64,000 nt of DNA. It comes from Vibrio sp. HDW18. GTDB lineage: Bacteria; Pseudomonadota; Gammaproteobacteria; Enterobacterales; Vibrionaceae. Below are positions 1-7,848 of the stretch, piece by piece. A program made the translations under genes and the position numbers. The stretch is taken from contig NZ_CP049914.1 in the NCBI RefSeq assembly GCF_011306175.1, positions 1 through 64,000 of the forward strand, given 5' to 3'. The first letter of the stretch is position 1, and the number at the start of each line of letters is the position of its first letter. Under the pieces are notes generated by a model that saw only the letters and a program-made list of their open reading frames with translations, was not told the origin of the DNA and did no database searches.

Positions 1-326
1 GTGTCTCCTGAACGCGTAAAACCATCGCGTGCATCTGCAAAATTATCATTATCCTGATAGAAAAATGGGAATGTACTTATCCAATCACTGCGATGCCCTT
101 GATTACCAGCCATCATAAATACAGCACCAGAGCCTATAGAACAAAAACTCCCTATGACTAACTTATCAACGTCATCTCTTTCTGGATGTAAATATCGAGC
201 ACAATCATCGAAACTGTGCCCGTGATAATAACCAGAATAATAACTGTTTTTTCCCACAATAATGTTCGGATTTGTTACTTGCTGATCTAAGGGAATCCCA
301 GAAAATGGAGACGTAAAGAAGTTCAT
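1..326 (-). CDS. catB: CatB-type chloramphenicol (xenobiotic) O-acetyltransferase, partial
   Basis: The first 108 codons of a cassette gene whose 3' end lies left of the window. Reading leftwards from the ATG at 324-326 the product begins [17 protein letters not shown] and continues with [22 protein letters not shown], then [18 protein letters not shown]. This is the N-terminus and start of the left-handed beta-helix of CatB acetyltransferases, trimeric cytoplasmic enzymes that acetylate chloramphenicol with acetyl-CoA. V. cholerae superintegrons carry catB9; I cannot separate catB9 from other catB alleles on a partial sequence. Its distance from attI suggests low expression from the array promoter. 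Resistance should not be assumed from presence alone. Confidence 0.85.
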   Translation of the reverse strand, partial: MNFFTSPFSGIPLDQQVTNPNIIVGKNSYYSGYYHGHSFDDCARYLHPERDDVDKLVIGSFCSIGSGAVFMMAGNQGHRSDWISTFPFFYQDNDNFADARDGFTRSGD

Positions 327-349
327 TTTTAAATTTTCCTAAAAGCACA

Positions 350-472
350 TAACGCCCGCCTAAGGGGCTGACAACGCATTACCACTAAACTCAAACACAA
401 CAACTGCAACCACCGCGGCTCATTGGGACTGGAAACGCCGCGCGTTGACAGTCCCTCTTGAGGCGTTTGTTA
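350..472 (-). repeat. VCR attC site of the degenerate cassette 474-882
   Basis: Integron recombination site running from TAACGCCCGCC to GGCGTTTGTTA. The outer arms pair imperfectly (left CGCCTAAG, right CTTGAGGCG), as does the inner core around GACAACGC / GCGTTGAC. This is the typical V. cholerae repeat. Confidence 0.95.
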
Positions 473-473
473 G

Positions 474-882
474 CTTCGTAGCTTATTGTTTAACAATGAT
501 TTTTAACACATTTGCTTGAAAGCCATTTTACGCAGAAGCATCACACAAACACACGTCCAACGCCAAAAGCTGTGAAGCTGGCTGCCAAAACTTAAAACGA
601 TCTAGGCTAAGTTGGCCACGGTTAAGAGTCCGCGACAAAGAAAGCAGGATCACAGCGATGATGCAGCCTTTTGTGAAATCAAACTTGCCGTGTGGAACAT
701 CCAACAACCTTGAAGCATCAAGGCATGTGGGCTTTCAGCGGCTTTGAACCTGCTGAACTTTCAACACTTTCTACCAAATCGGCATCAGAAAAACTCGAAA
801 GCCAAGTTGTGAAATTTGAACGCTAAAAGCTGAATTTTCAAAGCAATTAAACCCAGATTTTATGATTTTCGCTTTAAGAAGC
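474..882 (-). pseudogene. Cassette body without an intact gene; paralogue of the 8419-8826 cassette
   Basis: This 409-bp body between two VCRs has no convincing ORF with a start. Read leftwards it contains an open stretch ending GQLSLDRFKFWQPASQLL...LDVCL, clearly related to the 63-codon frame in the cassette at 8419-8826 (GQLNLDRFEFWLPTSQRLMLDVFL). A stop lies a few codons upstream and no ATG is in frame; a TTG start is possible. The DNA is also similar at the VCR-proximal end (TTCGTAGC, ATTGTTT and CAATGATTTTT in both). Either it is a decayed small gene or the conserved function is not protein coding. Confidence 0.55.
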
Positions 883-1005
883 TAACGCCCGCCTAAGGGG
901 CTGGCAACGCATTACCACTAAACTCAAAAACAAAAACCGTAACCACCGCGGCTCATTGGGACTGGAAACGCCGCGCGTTGACAGTCCCTCTTGAGGCGTT
1001 TGTTA
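883..1005 (-). repeat. VCR attC site of the 215-residue membrane-protein cassette
   Basis: Same VCR type as the copies at 350 and 6714, with paired outer arms CGCCTAAG / CTTGAGGCG. Confidence 0.95.
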
Positions 1006-1008
1006 TAG

Positions 1009-1656
1009 CTAAATAGCACCGTGGTAAATGTTGTTATCAAACGAAGCTTTATCAAAACGTCTAATGTAATCCAACAACTTAACAATATATTCATTGAATT
1101 TTTCAAAGTCTTTAGGATCATTTATGTCTAGTTGGGATGATTTCTTAATATAAAAAACAATCCGAGACCATGACTTAAAGTGTTCTTCTGACAAATCTGC
1201 AGCAACAGGGAGTAATGCTGTCAATGCATCTATATCAATTTGGCAGTGTTCAATGAAACTGTGTCTAAAGTTAGGTGTAACTGTAACTTCACGATTAATT
1301 AACTCGGTCTTGAGTCGATTCAGTACAGTTTGGTTCTCCGTATGAGATAAACCGTAAAATGTAAAAGCTTCCGGCATTGACTTGAACCCAGAAAACTCAT
1401 TAATGATGAAGATTAGAAATTCACGCAAGCGTTTTTCTTTAGCAATTTTCCGCTTAGAGTCCTCTCGATCTTGCCACTTATTGAAAACTAGTAATACAAC
1501 AAACAGTTCAAAAAACATACCAGTGAATTCAGGTAAAAGATTTTCTGTGTAATGAGATACACCATCTTTTACAAAACCGTGAGTCACTAAGTAAGTCAAA
1601 ACTAATAAGCAACACCACATAATATTGCTTTTGTTTAAGTGCTTAGAAATCTTCAA
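1009..1656 (-). CDS. Integron-cassette membrane protein of unknown function (215 aa)
   Basis: A cassette gene in the normal leftward orientation. The start is a TTG at 1656 preceded by GGAGA (TATGGAGAAAACTTG); no ATG has better signals. Two hydrophobic segments near residues 12-28 and 45-60 suggest an N-terminal membrane hairpin, followed by a charged, mostly helical cytoplasmic domain of about 150 residues. I recognise no family and see no catalytic motif. The TAG stop lies four bases upstream of the VCR core, so the gene nearly fills its cassette. A membrane anchor with a helical cytosolic part is common among cassette-borne defence proteins, but that is only an analogy. Confidence 0.75.
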   Translation of the reverse strand: MKISKHLNKSNIMWCCLLVLTYLVTHGFVKDGVSHYTENLLPEFTGMFFELFVVLLVFNKWQDREDSKRKIAKEKRLREFLIFIINEFSGFKSMPEAFTFYGLSHTENQTVLNRLKTELINREVTVTPNFRHSFIEHCQIDIDALTALLPVAADLSEEHFKSWSRIVFYIKKSSQLDINDPKDFEKFNEYIVKLLDYIRRFDKASFDNNIYHGAI

Positions 1657-1681
1657 GTTTTCTCCATATTTATTTTAGCTA

Positions 1682-1804
1682 TAACGCCCGCCTAAGGGGC
1701 TGGCAACGCATTACCGCTAAACTCAAACACAACAACCATAACCACCGCGGCTCAATGGGACTGGAAACGCCACGCGTTGACAGTCCCTCTTGAGGCGTTT
1801 GTTA
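1682..1804 (-). repeat. VCR attC site of the 291-residue membrane-protein cassette
   Basis: VCR of the CGCCTAAG / CTTGAGGCG arm type. Its terminal GTTA supplies the TAA stop of the gene at 1802-2677. Confidence 0.95.
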
Positions 1805-2677
1805 ACTTTCATTATCTCGAATACTTACGCAAGCCATTAGCGCTTCTAAGGTATAGCGTCGATAGAATTTTTCAAAGCCATAGAAAAAAATGGATGAAGC
1901 TATTGCCAAACTAAAACTATACCAATAGCTCCAATTATCTATTTGAGACTGAAACAAACTCGCCCAAAACAATAGAACAAACACGAAGCAGATGTTTCTA
2001 GAAAAACCATAAAGAGCTACATAGTTTGCCATTTTGGGAACGTGATTTTCTGAGTTTTCTTGTGCGTAGTGATAAATAAAACGAAATAAATCACCTTTGA
2101 GGCACCCTTCTTCAATGATGTTATATGGCACTTCAATTTTCGATTTTTCAAAAAATTGAACAAGTCGCTTTAACAGACTGCTATTCAAGGGCTCAGGAAG
2201 TTTAGTTGGCCTAACACCGAGGAGTCGATACATAATTCGCTCGATAGCAACAAAAGGAAGTAAAACCACACCAGAAACGATTTGTTTGAATACGCACCGA
2301 ACAACATCCTTTCTGTTAATTTTACCAATAAAACATTCATGTTGTAGATGAAGAAAGTAACGCTTAACTGATTTAGACAAGTCGGTTGAAACATTTATAA
2401 AAAGATATTGAGATGGCCAACCATATGTATCAGTTAGATATTTTTCAACAAATGAAGAGGATAACAAACTAATCAAATGGCCTACGATGTAGAAAACTAT
2501 TATTAGCGCAATCAGAATAGATGACCCCGCAAATATCGAATCTTTTAGTTTTGGTGAAAACTCGCCAATCATTCCCCAAAAATCAGGCACAAACATAAAC
2601 GATAGAACGCATGTAAATACACCACCAGGAATCAGATACCCTAAAAAGTCATAAAATGAGAATGGATTTTGTTTCAT
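1802..2677 (-). CDS. Integron-cassette multi-pass membrane protein of unknown function (291 aa)
   Basis: The chosen start is the ATG at 2677 (MKQNPFSFYDFLGYLIPGGVF); an upstream TTG in frame would add three residues. Hydrophobic segments lie near residues 8-30 and 50-72, with a further one around 115-125 and two closely spaced ones near residues 215-270. A central soluble part of about 150 residues separates the pairs. The N-terminal phrase YDFLGYLIPGG resembles a motif seen in uncharacterised membrane proteins of bacterial accessory islands; I cannot name a domain. The stop codon TAA is the first three bases of the VCR core. Function unknown. Confidence 0.75.
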   Translation of the reverse strand: MKQNPFSFYDFLGYLIPGGVFTCVLSFMFVPDFWGMIGEFSPKLKDSIFAGSSILIALIIVFYIVGHLISLLSSSFVEKYLTDTYGWPSQYLFINVSTDLSKSVKRYFLHLQHECFIGKINRKDVVRCVFKQIVSGVVLLPFVAIERIMYRLLGVRPTKLPEPLNSSLLKRLVQFFEKSKIEVPYNIIEEGCLKGDLFRFIYHYAQENSENHVPKMANYVALYGFSRNICFVFVLLFWASLFQSQIDNWSYWYSFSLAIASSIFFYGFEKFYRRYTLEALMACVSIRDNES

Positions 2678-2696
2678 ATGTACCAATTTTGAAAGT

Positions 2697-2816
2697 TAAC
2701 GCCGCATTAAGGGGCGAACAACGCACAAAAGCACTCAATGCATAGCAAATTCATCACAAAAACAAACGCATGGCAAAAATGCCACGCGTTGTGAGTCCCT
2801 CTTAAATGCTTTGTTA
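2697..2816 (-). repeat. VCR attC site of the brnTA cassette (variant arms)
   Basis: A divergent VCR whose left arm GCATTAAG and right arm CTTAAATGC both differ from the common type, yet still pair with one extrahelical base. The inner arms (AACAACGC / GCGTTGT) also match. Confidence 0.92.
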
Positions 2817-2821
2817 GCCGT

Positions 2822-3067
2822 TTATCTCACACTTGAATGATGAGACACGCTCTCTAACCTTTCTGCCAGCCAAATTTTAATGATTGATTGACGTGTTACA
2901 CCAATACGACTCGCTTCTCTGTCCAAGGACTCAAGCATCCAGGCTGGAAAATCCACATTGACTCGTTTTTGCTTATGCATCGGTCTTTTAGCTTGCGATA
3001 GATCCAAGTCCATTACGATATCATCGTCGTCACTTTCAAACTTGGCATCAAATTCATGCGCTTTCAT
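2822..3067 (-). CDS. brnA: BrnA-family antitoxin (ribbon-helix-helix)
   Basis: An 81-residue protein with an acidic N-terminus and a ribbon-helix-helix-like C-terminal half (KRVNVDFPAWMLESLDREA, then VTRQSIIKIWLAERL). It is the antitoxin of a BrnT/BrnA module: known family members bind BrnT and repress their own operon. The gene overlaps the 3' end of brnT by 14 bp, so the two are co-translated, toxin gene first as is usual for this system. An 11-bp perfect inverted repeat over the brnT start is the likely operator. Toxin-antitoxin modules with their own promoters are recurrent in superintegrons and are thought to stabilise the array. Confidence 0.85.
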   Translation of the reverse strand: MKAHEFDAKFESDDDDIVMDLDLSQAKRPMHKQKRVNVDFPAWMLESLDREASRIGVTRQSIIKIWLAERLESVSHHSSVR

Positions 3068-3320
3068 AAAGGCTTACCTCCGCTTTCCGTGAACGCCGAA
3101 CTGAGATGATCCTGATATTCGTACCTCGGTAGGTAATTACTCCTGACCAATGCTTACCGTTTAGTAAGCCGACAACCAAATATCTGGGCTCATCACTCGT
3201 GTTAGCAGGGATCTCGATAAGATCTGAATCATTCCACAACCCTTGAGCTGTATGAAAATCAATACCGTGCTTTTCGAGATTACTTCTGCTTTTGTTTTCA
3301 TCAAATTCAAATTTAATCAT
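3054..3320 (-). CDS. brnT: BrnT-family ribonuclease toxin
   Basis: An 88-residue protein starting MIKFEFDENKSRSNLEKHGIDF, the hallmark N-terminus of BrnT, and ending with the typical RGTNIRIISVRRSRKAE region. BrnT toxins are RelE-fold RNases that block translation when released from BrnA; the conserved basic and His/Arg residues of the C-terminal sheet are present (ISVRRSRKAE). It is complete, of usual length and followed by brnA with overlap. The ATG lies inside the left arm of the inverted repeat 3319-3348, so autoregulation could act on both transcription and start-codon access. Confidence 0.88.
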   Translation of the reverse strand: MIKFEFDENKSRSNLEKHGIDFHTAQGLWNDSDLIEIPANTSDEPRYLVVGLLNGKHWSGVITYRGTNIRIISVRRSRKAEVSLYESA

Positions 3321-3348
3321 GAGTAAAAACTACACCCTTTTTACTCAT
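3319..3348. promoter_or_regulatory. Inverted-repeat operator over the brnT start
   Basis: Perfect 11-bp arms, ATGAGTAAAAA and TTTTTACTCAT, separated by 8 bp (CTACACCC). The left arm includes the brnT start codon. Its position fits the binding site of a dimeric ribbon-helix-helix antitoxin; identification as the BrnA operator is inference. Confidence 0.6.
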
Positions 3349-3376
3349 TAGGCAAACTTTGTTTATTGATGACGGC

Positions 3377-3497
3377 TAACGCCCTGCTAAGGGGTGAGCA
3401 ACGCAAAAACCAGCTCACCGCATAGCAACATAACCACTAAAATCATCCGCATAGTAAAAATGCCGCGCGTTGCGAATCCCTCTTAAGCAGATTGTTA
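3377..3497 (-). repeat. VCR attC site of the lipoprotein cassette (variant arms)
   Basis: The left arm CTGCTAAG and right arm CTTAAGCAG co-vary relative to the common VCR. The inner arms are GAGCAACGC / GCGTTGCGA. Confidence 0.93.
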
Positions 3498-3575
3498 TGT
3501 AAAAAATAACCAATTAACGCGATAAATATACATATTACTTCAAATCAAGTGAAAAATTGGAGAAAATACAATCTT

Positions 3576-3581
3576 TATAAT
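3576..3581 (+). promoter_or_regulatory. Candidate -10 box of the reverse-oriented cassette gene
   Basis: A perfect TATAAT lies 15 bp upstream of the lipoprotein ATG in an AT-rich stretch. No clear -35 is seen, and the leader would be very short. Confidence 0.4.
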
Positions 3582-3596
3582 ACGTTAGGCAAAACA

Positions 3597-3974
3597 ATGA
3601 AAAAACTGTTAATTGGCTTTATTCTACTTGCATCTCTTTCTGGCTGCGCCGCTATGTTCCATGGCTCAAGCCAGCAAGTTTCTATTCGTAGCAAAAATCC
3701 CGCAGCTAAAATCTATGTGAATGAAGCATACCTCGGCGATGGTAATGTGATCACAACATTCAAGAAAAACCAAAACTATACCATTCGGGTTGAAGAAGAT
3801 GACTGCCACTCTGTCACAATCCCTGTAACCAAATCATTTGATGCGATAACCTTATTAGGTGTATTTATCGACTTTGGTATCGTATCAATTCTTGTTATTG
3901 ATGGTGTCGGCACTGGTGCATGGCAACAATTTGATCAAACCAACTATATTGTCAACGCTAATTGTTCAAAATAA
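3597..3974 (+). CDS. Cassette-encoded small lipoprotein, reversed relative to the array
   Basis: The only rightward-reading gene among the cassettes. The chosen start is the ATG at 3597, giving MKKLLIGFILLASLSGCAAMF, a lipoprotein signal peptide with lipobox LSGC (Cys17). The mature part (about 110 residues) begins with HGSSQQVSIRSKNPAAKIYVNEAYLGDG, which resembles PEGA-like or surface-lipoprotein beta modules. It ends with a hydrophobic stretch (LLGVFIDFGIVSILVIDGVG) and NANC. Upstream codons back to 3549 are open but would disrupt the signal peptide. It has its own -10 box and intrinsic terminator, so it is likely expressed independently of the array promoter. Function unknown; probably envelope-located. 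Confidence 0.8.
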   Translation: MKKLLIGFILLASLSGCAAMFHGSSQQVSIRSKNPAAKIYVNEAYLGDGNVITTFKKNQNYTIRVEEDDCHSVTIPVTKSFDAITLLGVFIDFGIVSILVIDGVGTGAWQQFDQTNYIVNANCSK

Positions 3975-3983
3975 AAAAGATTA

Positions 3984-4010
3984 AGGCAGCATATCAAGCT
4001 GCCTTTTTTA
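3984..4010 (+). terminator. Intrinsic terminator of the lipoprotein cassette
   Basis: Stem AGGCAGC / GCTGCCT with a 7-nt loop followed by six T, starting 10 bp after the stop codon and just before the next VCR. Confidence 0.85.
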
Positions 4011-4012
4011 CA

Positions 4013-4132
4013 TAACGCCCGCTTAAGGGGCAGCCAACGCTACTGCCAACTTTCCGCATAACACCATAATCACAAAAACCAACGCATGGTAAAAATGCCG
4101 CGCGTTGGCTGTCCCTCTTGAAGCGTTTGTTA
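4013..4132 (-). repeat. VCR attC site of the OLD-nuclease cassette
   Basis: Arms CGCTTAAG / CTTGAAGCG pair with one bulge, with inner arms GCCAACGC / GCGTTGGC. Its terminal TAA is the stop codon of the nuclease gene. Confidence 0.94.
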
Positions 4133-5959
4133 TGGGGCTGGTTTTAGATGATCTAAATATGGAGAACAAAGATCTAAAAACACAGTTTTCCAACGCTCTG
4201 GTAATTCGCTGAACTCATCACTCCAATTTGAAGATATATGTTCGTATGCCTTATACGGTTTTTCGCTTGATGGTGCAGCATAACCGAGCAAGTCTTCGAT
4301 ACACTCTTCGATCATTATTCTACGTTCAGGACCTGTTTGAGCAAGAATGGGAGCATTCATTGCTTCTGCCCTCTCCGTTCCAGCATCACGATCGTGCATG
4401 AAAATATAGTTAACATCTAATGCATTTAGGTATTTAGCTATCGAAATCAACACAGCTTTACCACGCGCCCTTAGGAACTCACAATTACCAATAACCCGAG
4501 CCTTATCTTCCGAGCTTAAACGCTTGATTGTTTCTCTAACGACAACTTCTTCTGTATCTCCTTCCACAAATATACATTTGTTAGTAAAAAACATTCTTGA
4601 GATATAATCATCAACTTTTAGTAACATTTTCAGATTTTGTTTTTCATCCTGTTGAAGATCAGAGAATGCACTTTCAAGATTGAATGATGTAGTTCCAGTA
4701 AAGCCACCATCGCTATATGAAAATTTAGTTAAGCTAATGCTATTGTCTGTACCAAGATTTACCATATATGGCGAATGGGTAGTCGCAACAATTTGACAAT
4801 TAGGTCCTGCAAGCTCATACAACGAATCCCTGAGTTGATTTGCCGCCGAAGGATGCAAATAAATTTCTGGTTCTTCAAAGCAGAAAATCGTGCTTCGCGG
4901 GTTATCTGAATTTTTGTTAACAAATTCCTGTACAAACCTCAGCAACTGAAATGCTGTTGCTCTTATCATACCGTGACCTTGGTATGAAACCTCTGTTTTT
5001 ACATTACTTTCCAGTTCAACTGAAAATTGAGGTTTAATAGTTTTCTCTGGTTTATCTAATGCGGCAGAAACATGAACAGATGAATCTGGAAACAAGTTGT
5101 GAACCATACCATTTAGTTCTTGAATTAACTTACCAAAGTCAGTGCCTGTATCACTTGGATTTAGTTCTGATGCTAATTGGTTTAGAAAATGCTGTGCTTG
5201 TTCATAGTTTTCTGACTGAGATCGCACTTGTTCAAATAAATCACCTAAAAGAGACTGTAATGCTCCATTGCTTGAGGTTAATTCAGATACACATGATTCA
5301 GCAGGCACAATAACAATACGAGGTAATTTAGAAAGTACATTACCAGGAATGCCACCCGGATTTTCAACCCACTGTGGTTCTTGATCTTCTTGAATTTCCC
5401 AATATTCAGTTAAATCTTCGAGTTTTTCTTTAATTGCTTTAATAGTGAGGTTTTTAGAAAAATTACCTTCACCAAAAAATTCTTTCAAAAATTCTGCCGT
5501 GAAATCGTCACCTACTAATTCTGACACTTGTGTTGCACCAACAAACTGGTCTTTAGGTGCCTTAGGATATTCAAGCATGTAAACTCTTGGCTTTGACTGT
5601 GTGATAGACCAAACTTTTTTGTAAACTATGCTGTTTTCAGTTTCATCTGGTAAAGGAGCCTCAACTTTAATAATTCTGCCTTTAAAACCAACCCACTCTT
5701 TAGCCTCTTTCGGCAAATTGTGGTATTCCGCAACCATTTCAATTTCTTCAGCATATTCATACAAATCATCTTTTTCATTATATGTTTTCGAATAATCTTC
5801 TCTCTGTGCATTCTTTGCACTATGCAGAAGTTGAATTGCTGCAAACACACTAGATTTACCCGCATTATTTACGCCAATTAAAAAATTCGAATCTCTAAAA
5901 CCAATCGTACAACCTTTTAATTTTCGAAAATTGTCGATCTTAATTTCGTGTAATCTCAC
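4130..5959 (-). CDS. OLD-family ATP-dependent nuclease (AAA ATPase plus Toprim domain)
   Basis: A 609-residue protein. The chosen start is the GTG at 5959, preceded by AAAGAGGTGG; upstream codons to 6046 would be translated from the neighbouring VCR. The N-terminal RecF/SMC-like ATPase starts RLHEIKIDNFRKLKG, with Walker A GVNNAGKS at residues 29-36. An ABC-like Walker B/D-loop region (CFEEPEIYLHPS near 361, THSPYMV shortly after) follows. The C-terminal Toprim domain has FVEGDTEE near 464 and the DxD-like HDRDAGT near 521. OLD nucleases, including the GajA subunit of Gabija, act in phage defence or DNA processing. No UvrD-like GajB partner is in this cassette, so this is a solitary class 1-type OLD. 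The stop codon is supplied by the VCR. Confidence 0.88.
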   Translation of the reverse strand: MRLHEIKIDNFRKLKGCTIGFRDSNFLIGVNNAGKSSVFAAIQLLHSAKNAQREDYSKTYNEKDDLYEYAEEIEMVAEYHNLPKEAKEWVGFKGRIIKVEAPLPDETENSIVYKKVWSITQSKPRVYMLEYPKAPKDQFVGATQVSELVGDDFTAEFLKEFFGEGNFSKNLTIKAIKEKLEDLTEYWEIQEDQEPQWVENPGGIPGNVLSKLPRIVIVPAESCVSELTSSNGALQSLLGDLFEQVRSQSENYEQAQHFLNQLASELNPSDTGTDFGKLIQELNGMVHNLFPDSSVHVSAALDKPEKTIKPQFSVELESNVKTEVSYQGHGMIRATAFQLLRFVQEFVNKNSDNPRSTIFCFEEPEIYLHPSAANQLRDSLYELAGPNCQIVATTHSPYMVNLGTDNSISLTKFSYSDGGFTGTTSFNLESAFSDLQQDEKQNLKMLLKVDDYISRMFFTNKCIFVEGDTEEVVVRETIKRLSSEDKARVIGNCEFLRARGKAVLISIAKYLNALDVNYIFMHDRDAGTERAEAMNAPILAQTGPERRIMIEECIEDLLGYAAPSSEKPYKAYEHISSNWSDEFSELPERWKTVFLDLCSPYLDHLKPAP

Positions 5960-5999
5960 TAGCCACCTCTTTAGAATTTTGTACTTGAATGAAGCCCCA

Positions 6000-6119
6000 T
6001 AACGCCCGGTTAAGGGGCAGCCAACGCTACTACAAAGCTCCCGCATAACACCTTAATCACCAAAACCAACGCATGATAAGAATGCCGCGCGTTGGCTGTC
6101 CCTCTTGAACCGTTTGTTA
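6000..6119 (-). repeat. VCR attC site of the two-TM coiled-coil cassette (variant arms)
   Basis: Left arm CGGTTAAG and right arm CTTGAACCG co-vary. The terminal GTTA provides the stop codon of the gene at 6117-6695. Confidence 0.94.
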
Positions 6120-6695
6120 TATTTTTTTGCTTAGTTCATCAATTTTAGTTAGAAGATCGCGTTGTTTATTGAGAAGTTTTTCAATTTCAACACTTACAAT
6201 CGATAGTGCTTCTTGAGGAGCAACAACATTTCCGTCTTTTGTCATTACTTTAATTATATGCCCTGATGTACCCCTGACTTCACCAGTAGCTTTATTAATA
6301 ATTGTATTTCTGTATGCATATTCTGCTTCTAGGTCTATGTTCGTTGCTGTTAACTTCGATTGATATACACTTATTTGCTGCTGAATTTCACTTATCGAAG
6401 CCTGTTTCTGTTGGGACAAACTTGATTCCACTAAAGCTTTTTTTGTCTCTTCAAGTTCTGTTTTCTGGATGAGTACAGAAATAGTTAACCAATAGAATGC
6501 TGAAAATGCTATCAGTGGATTCAAGATGCCACCAACAAAGTCACCAAAAGTACCCCAATATGCGGCATCAGCACTTAGTGGTTGATCTTTTATAATCCAA
6601 AACCACACAGCATAAACGCCAATGGTTAAACCGAAGATTGTGGACACAAACCATCTACTTCTAGCGATAGAACTTTCAAGCTCACTTAAATTCAT
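6117..6695 (-). CDS. Two-transmembrane protein with C-terminal coiled coil (192 aa), unknown function
   Basis: ATG at 6695 preceded by GAGGAAC. Residues about 16-36 (STIFGLTIGVYAVWFWII) and 48-75 (GTFGDFVGGILNPLIAFSAFYWL) are membrane segments. The rest is polar and heptad-rich (LEETKKALVESSLSQQKQAS, later VEIEKLLNKQRDLLTKIDELSKK), so probably a cytosolic coiled coil. The motif WGTFGDFVGGILNPLIAF recurs in small membrane proteins of accessory regions, but I cannot assign a named function. The stop codon lies in the VCR core. A membrane sensor or effector role is possible, without direct evidence. Confidence 0.78.
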   Translation of the reverse strand: MNLSELESSIARSRWFVSTIFGLTIGVYAVWFWIIKDQPLSADAAYWGTFGDFVGGILNPLIAFSAFYWLTISVLIQKTELEETKKALVESSLSQQKQASISEIQQQISVYQSKLTATNIDLEAEYAYRNTIINKATGEVRGTSGHIIKVMTKDGNVVAPQEALSIVSVEIEKLLNKQRDLLTKIDELSKKI

Positions 6696-6713
6696 ATTTG
6701 TTCCTCAAAAATA

Positions 6714-6836
6714 TAACGCCCGCCTAAGGGGCTGGCAACGCATTACCACTAAACTCAAACACAACAACCGAAACCACCGCGGCTCATTGGGACTGGAAAC
6801 GCCGCGCGTTGACAGTCCCTCTTGAGGCGTTTGTTA
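6714..6836 (-). repeat. VCR attC site of the FRG-domain cassette
   Basis: Common VCR type with CGCCTAAG / CTTGAGGCG arms. Its end supplies the TAA stop of the FRG gene. Confidence 0.95.
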
Positions 6837-7832
6837 GCTTATTGTCAAATGACTCGCGACTCTTCGGATTTTGACCTTGGAACTAAAAGTTTCTTTTTGT
6901 TTGCACCATGCAGACTGTATAGATATCCTTTCATCTTGAGTGACATAACTTGCGTGATCAACGCCAACGGTAACACCTAGCAACGTCAACCATTTAATTT
7001 GCCTTGTTGTATTCCTAACTTGTAGTTGTTCGACAGCCCATTCGAGAGAAGATAACGATATGTAATTCGTGGCTTTTATTTTACTGACGACTGAAAACAC
7101 TGGGTCATCAGGAAATAAATGTAAGCCACCATTCAACATGTCAAATATAATGTATGAGTCCTTACTATGTAAGAATTTGTATTGCATAACACCATATTTT
7201 GCCACTAGTCCTTTTTTAGGACACTTTAAGCCAAATGCGTATTGTTGGGCTGGCCTTTGGAAAGGTTGCAGTCCGATAATTTCAAATTCATTTGAACGAG
7301 CAATCTCAGCAGCCCTATTCACTTCATAAAAAACTCCAATACCTGAGCCCGCTATGGGTAAATATTTTGAGCGTTCAACATCGAATTTAGATGTGGCAAA
7401 AAAACCTGCAACCAAAGGATTGGACGTGAAATCGATATATCTAGAAGCAAGTCCATAATGCTGTGCAAGAGCCTCATAATCAACTGAAAATTTGAGTCCT
7501 AATATTTTCAATTGCTCTTTGTACCCTCCTATACTTTCAAGAGCTTGCTTCAATTCATTTATTTTCGCCATATCAAGAATACGCTTAACTAGCGGAGGAC
7601 TATTTCGATATATTGTTGGCAAACAAACTCCGAAATCAGCATTTTGACCACGAAATAAGCGTGGACTTGATTCTGGATATGGCATAAGACGATAGCTACC
7701 ACCGATATCTATAGCCAGAAATTCATCTTCTTTCAACGATGAAACTAGCCCTTGCTTCAACCAATTGATATGGTCAAGTCTCTGCTTTTCAGCAAAAGAC
7801 TGAATTAATGCCAATGATGATAAATGTACCAT
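6834..7832 (-). CDS. FRG-domain protein (332 aa)
   Basis: ATG at 7832 after AGGGAGTA. The name-giving FRG motif is at residues 60-63 (LFRGQNADF). The second conserved block QHYG...RYIDFTSNP is at 124-139, where family members have HYG-x-xTRLLDWT-xNP. FRG domains are found in accessory-region proteins of bacteria and phages and are suspected to act in host-virus conflict; the biochemical activity is not established to my knowledge. The C-terminal half (about residues 200-332) shows no motif I know. The gene fills its cassette and ends in the VCR. No partner gene is in the same cassette, so it would act alone. Confidence 0.82.
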   Translation of the reverse strand: MVHLSSLALIQSFAEKQRLDHINWLKQGLVSSLKEDEFLAIDIGGSYRLMPYPESSPRLFRGQNADFGVCLPTIYRNSPPLVKRILDMAKINELKQALESIGGYKEQLKILGLKFSVDYEALAQHYGLASRYIDFTSNPLVAGFFATSKFDVERSKYLPIAGSGIGVFYEVNRAAEIARSNEFEIIGLQPFQRPAQQYAFGLKCPKKGLVAKYGVMQYKFLHSKDSYIIFDMLNGGLHLFPDDPVFSVVSKIKATNYISLSSLEWAVEQLQVRNTTRQIKWLTLLGVTVGVDHASYVTQDERISIQSAWCKQKETFSSKVKIRRVASHLTIS

Positions 7833-7848
7833 TACTCCCTCTATAAGC

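Noticed and set aside
924..1121. 65-codon leftward ORF
   Set aside because: It runs through a VCR into the 3' end of the 215-residue gene in another frame; translated repeat sequence only.
5960..6046. N-terminal 29-residue extension of the OLD nuclease
   Set aside because: It would be translated from VCR sequence; the GTG at 5959 has a strong AAAGAGGTGG site.
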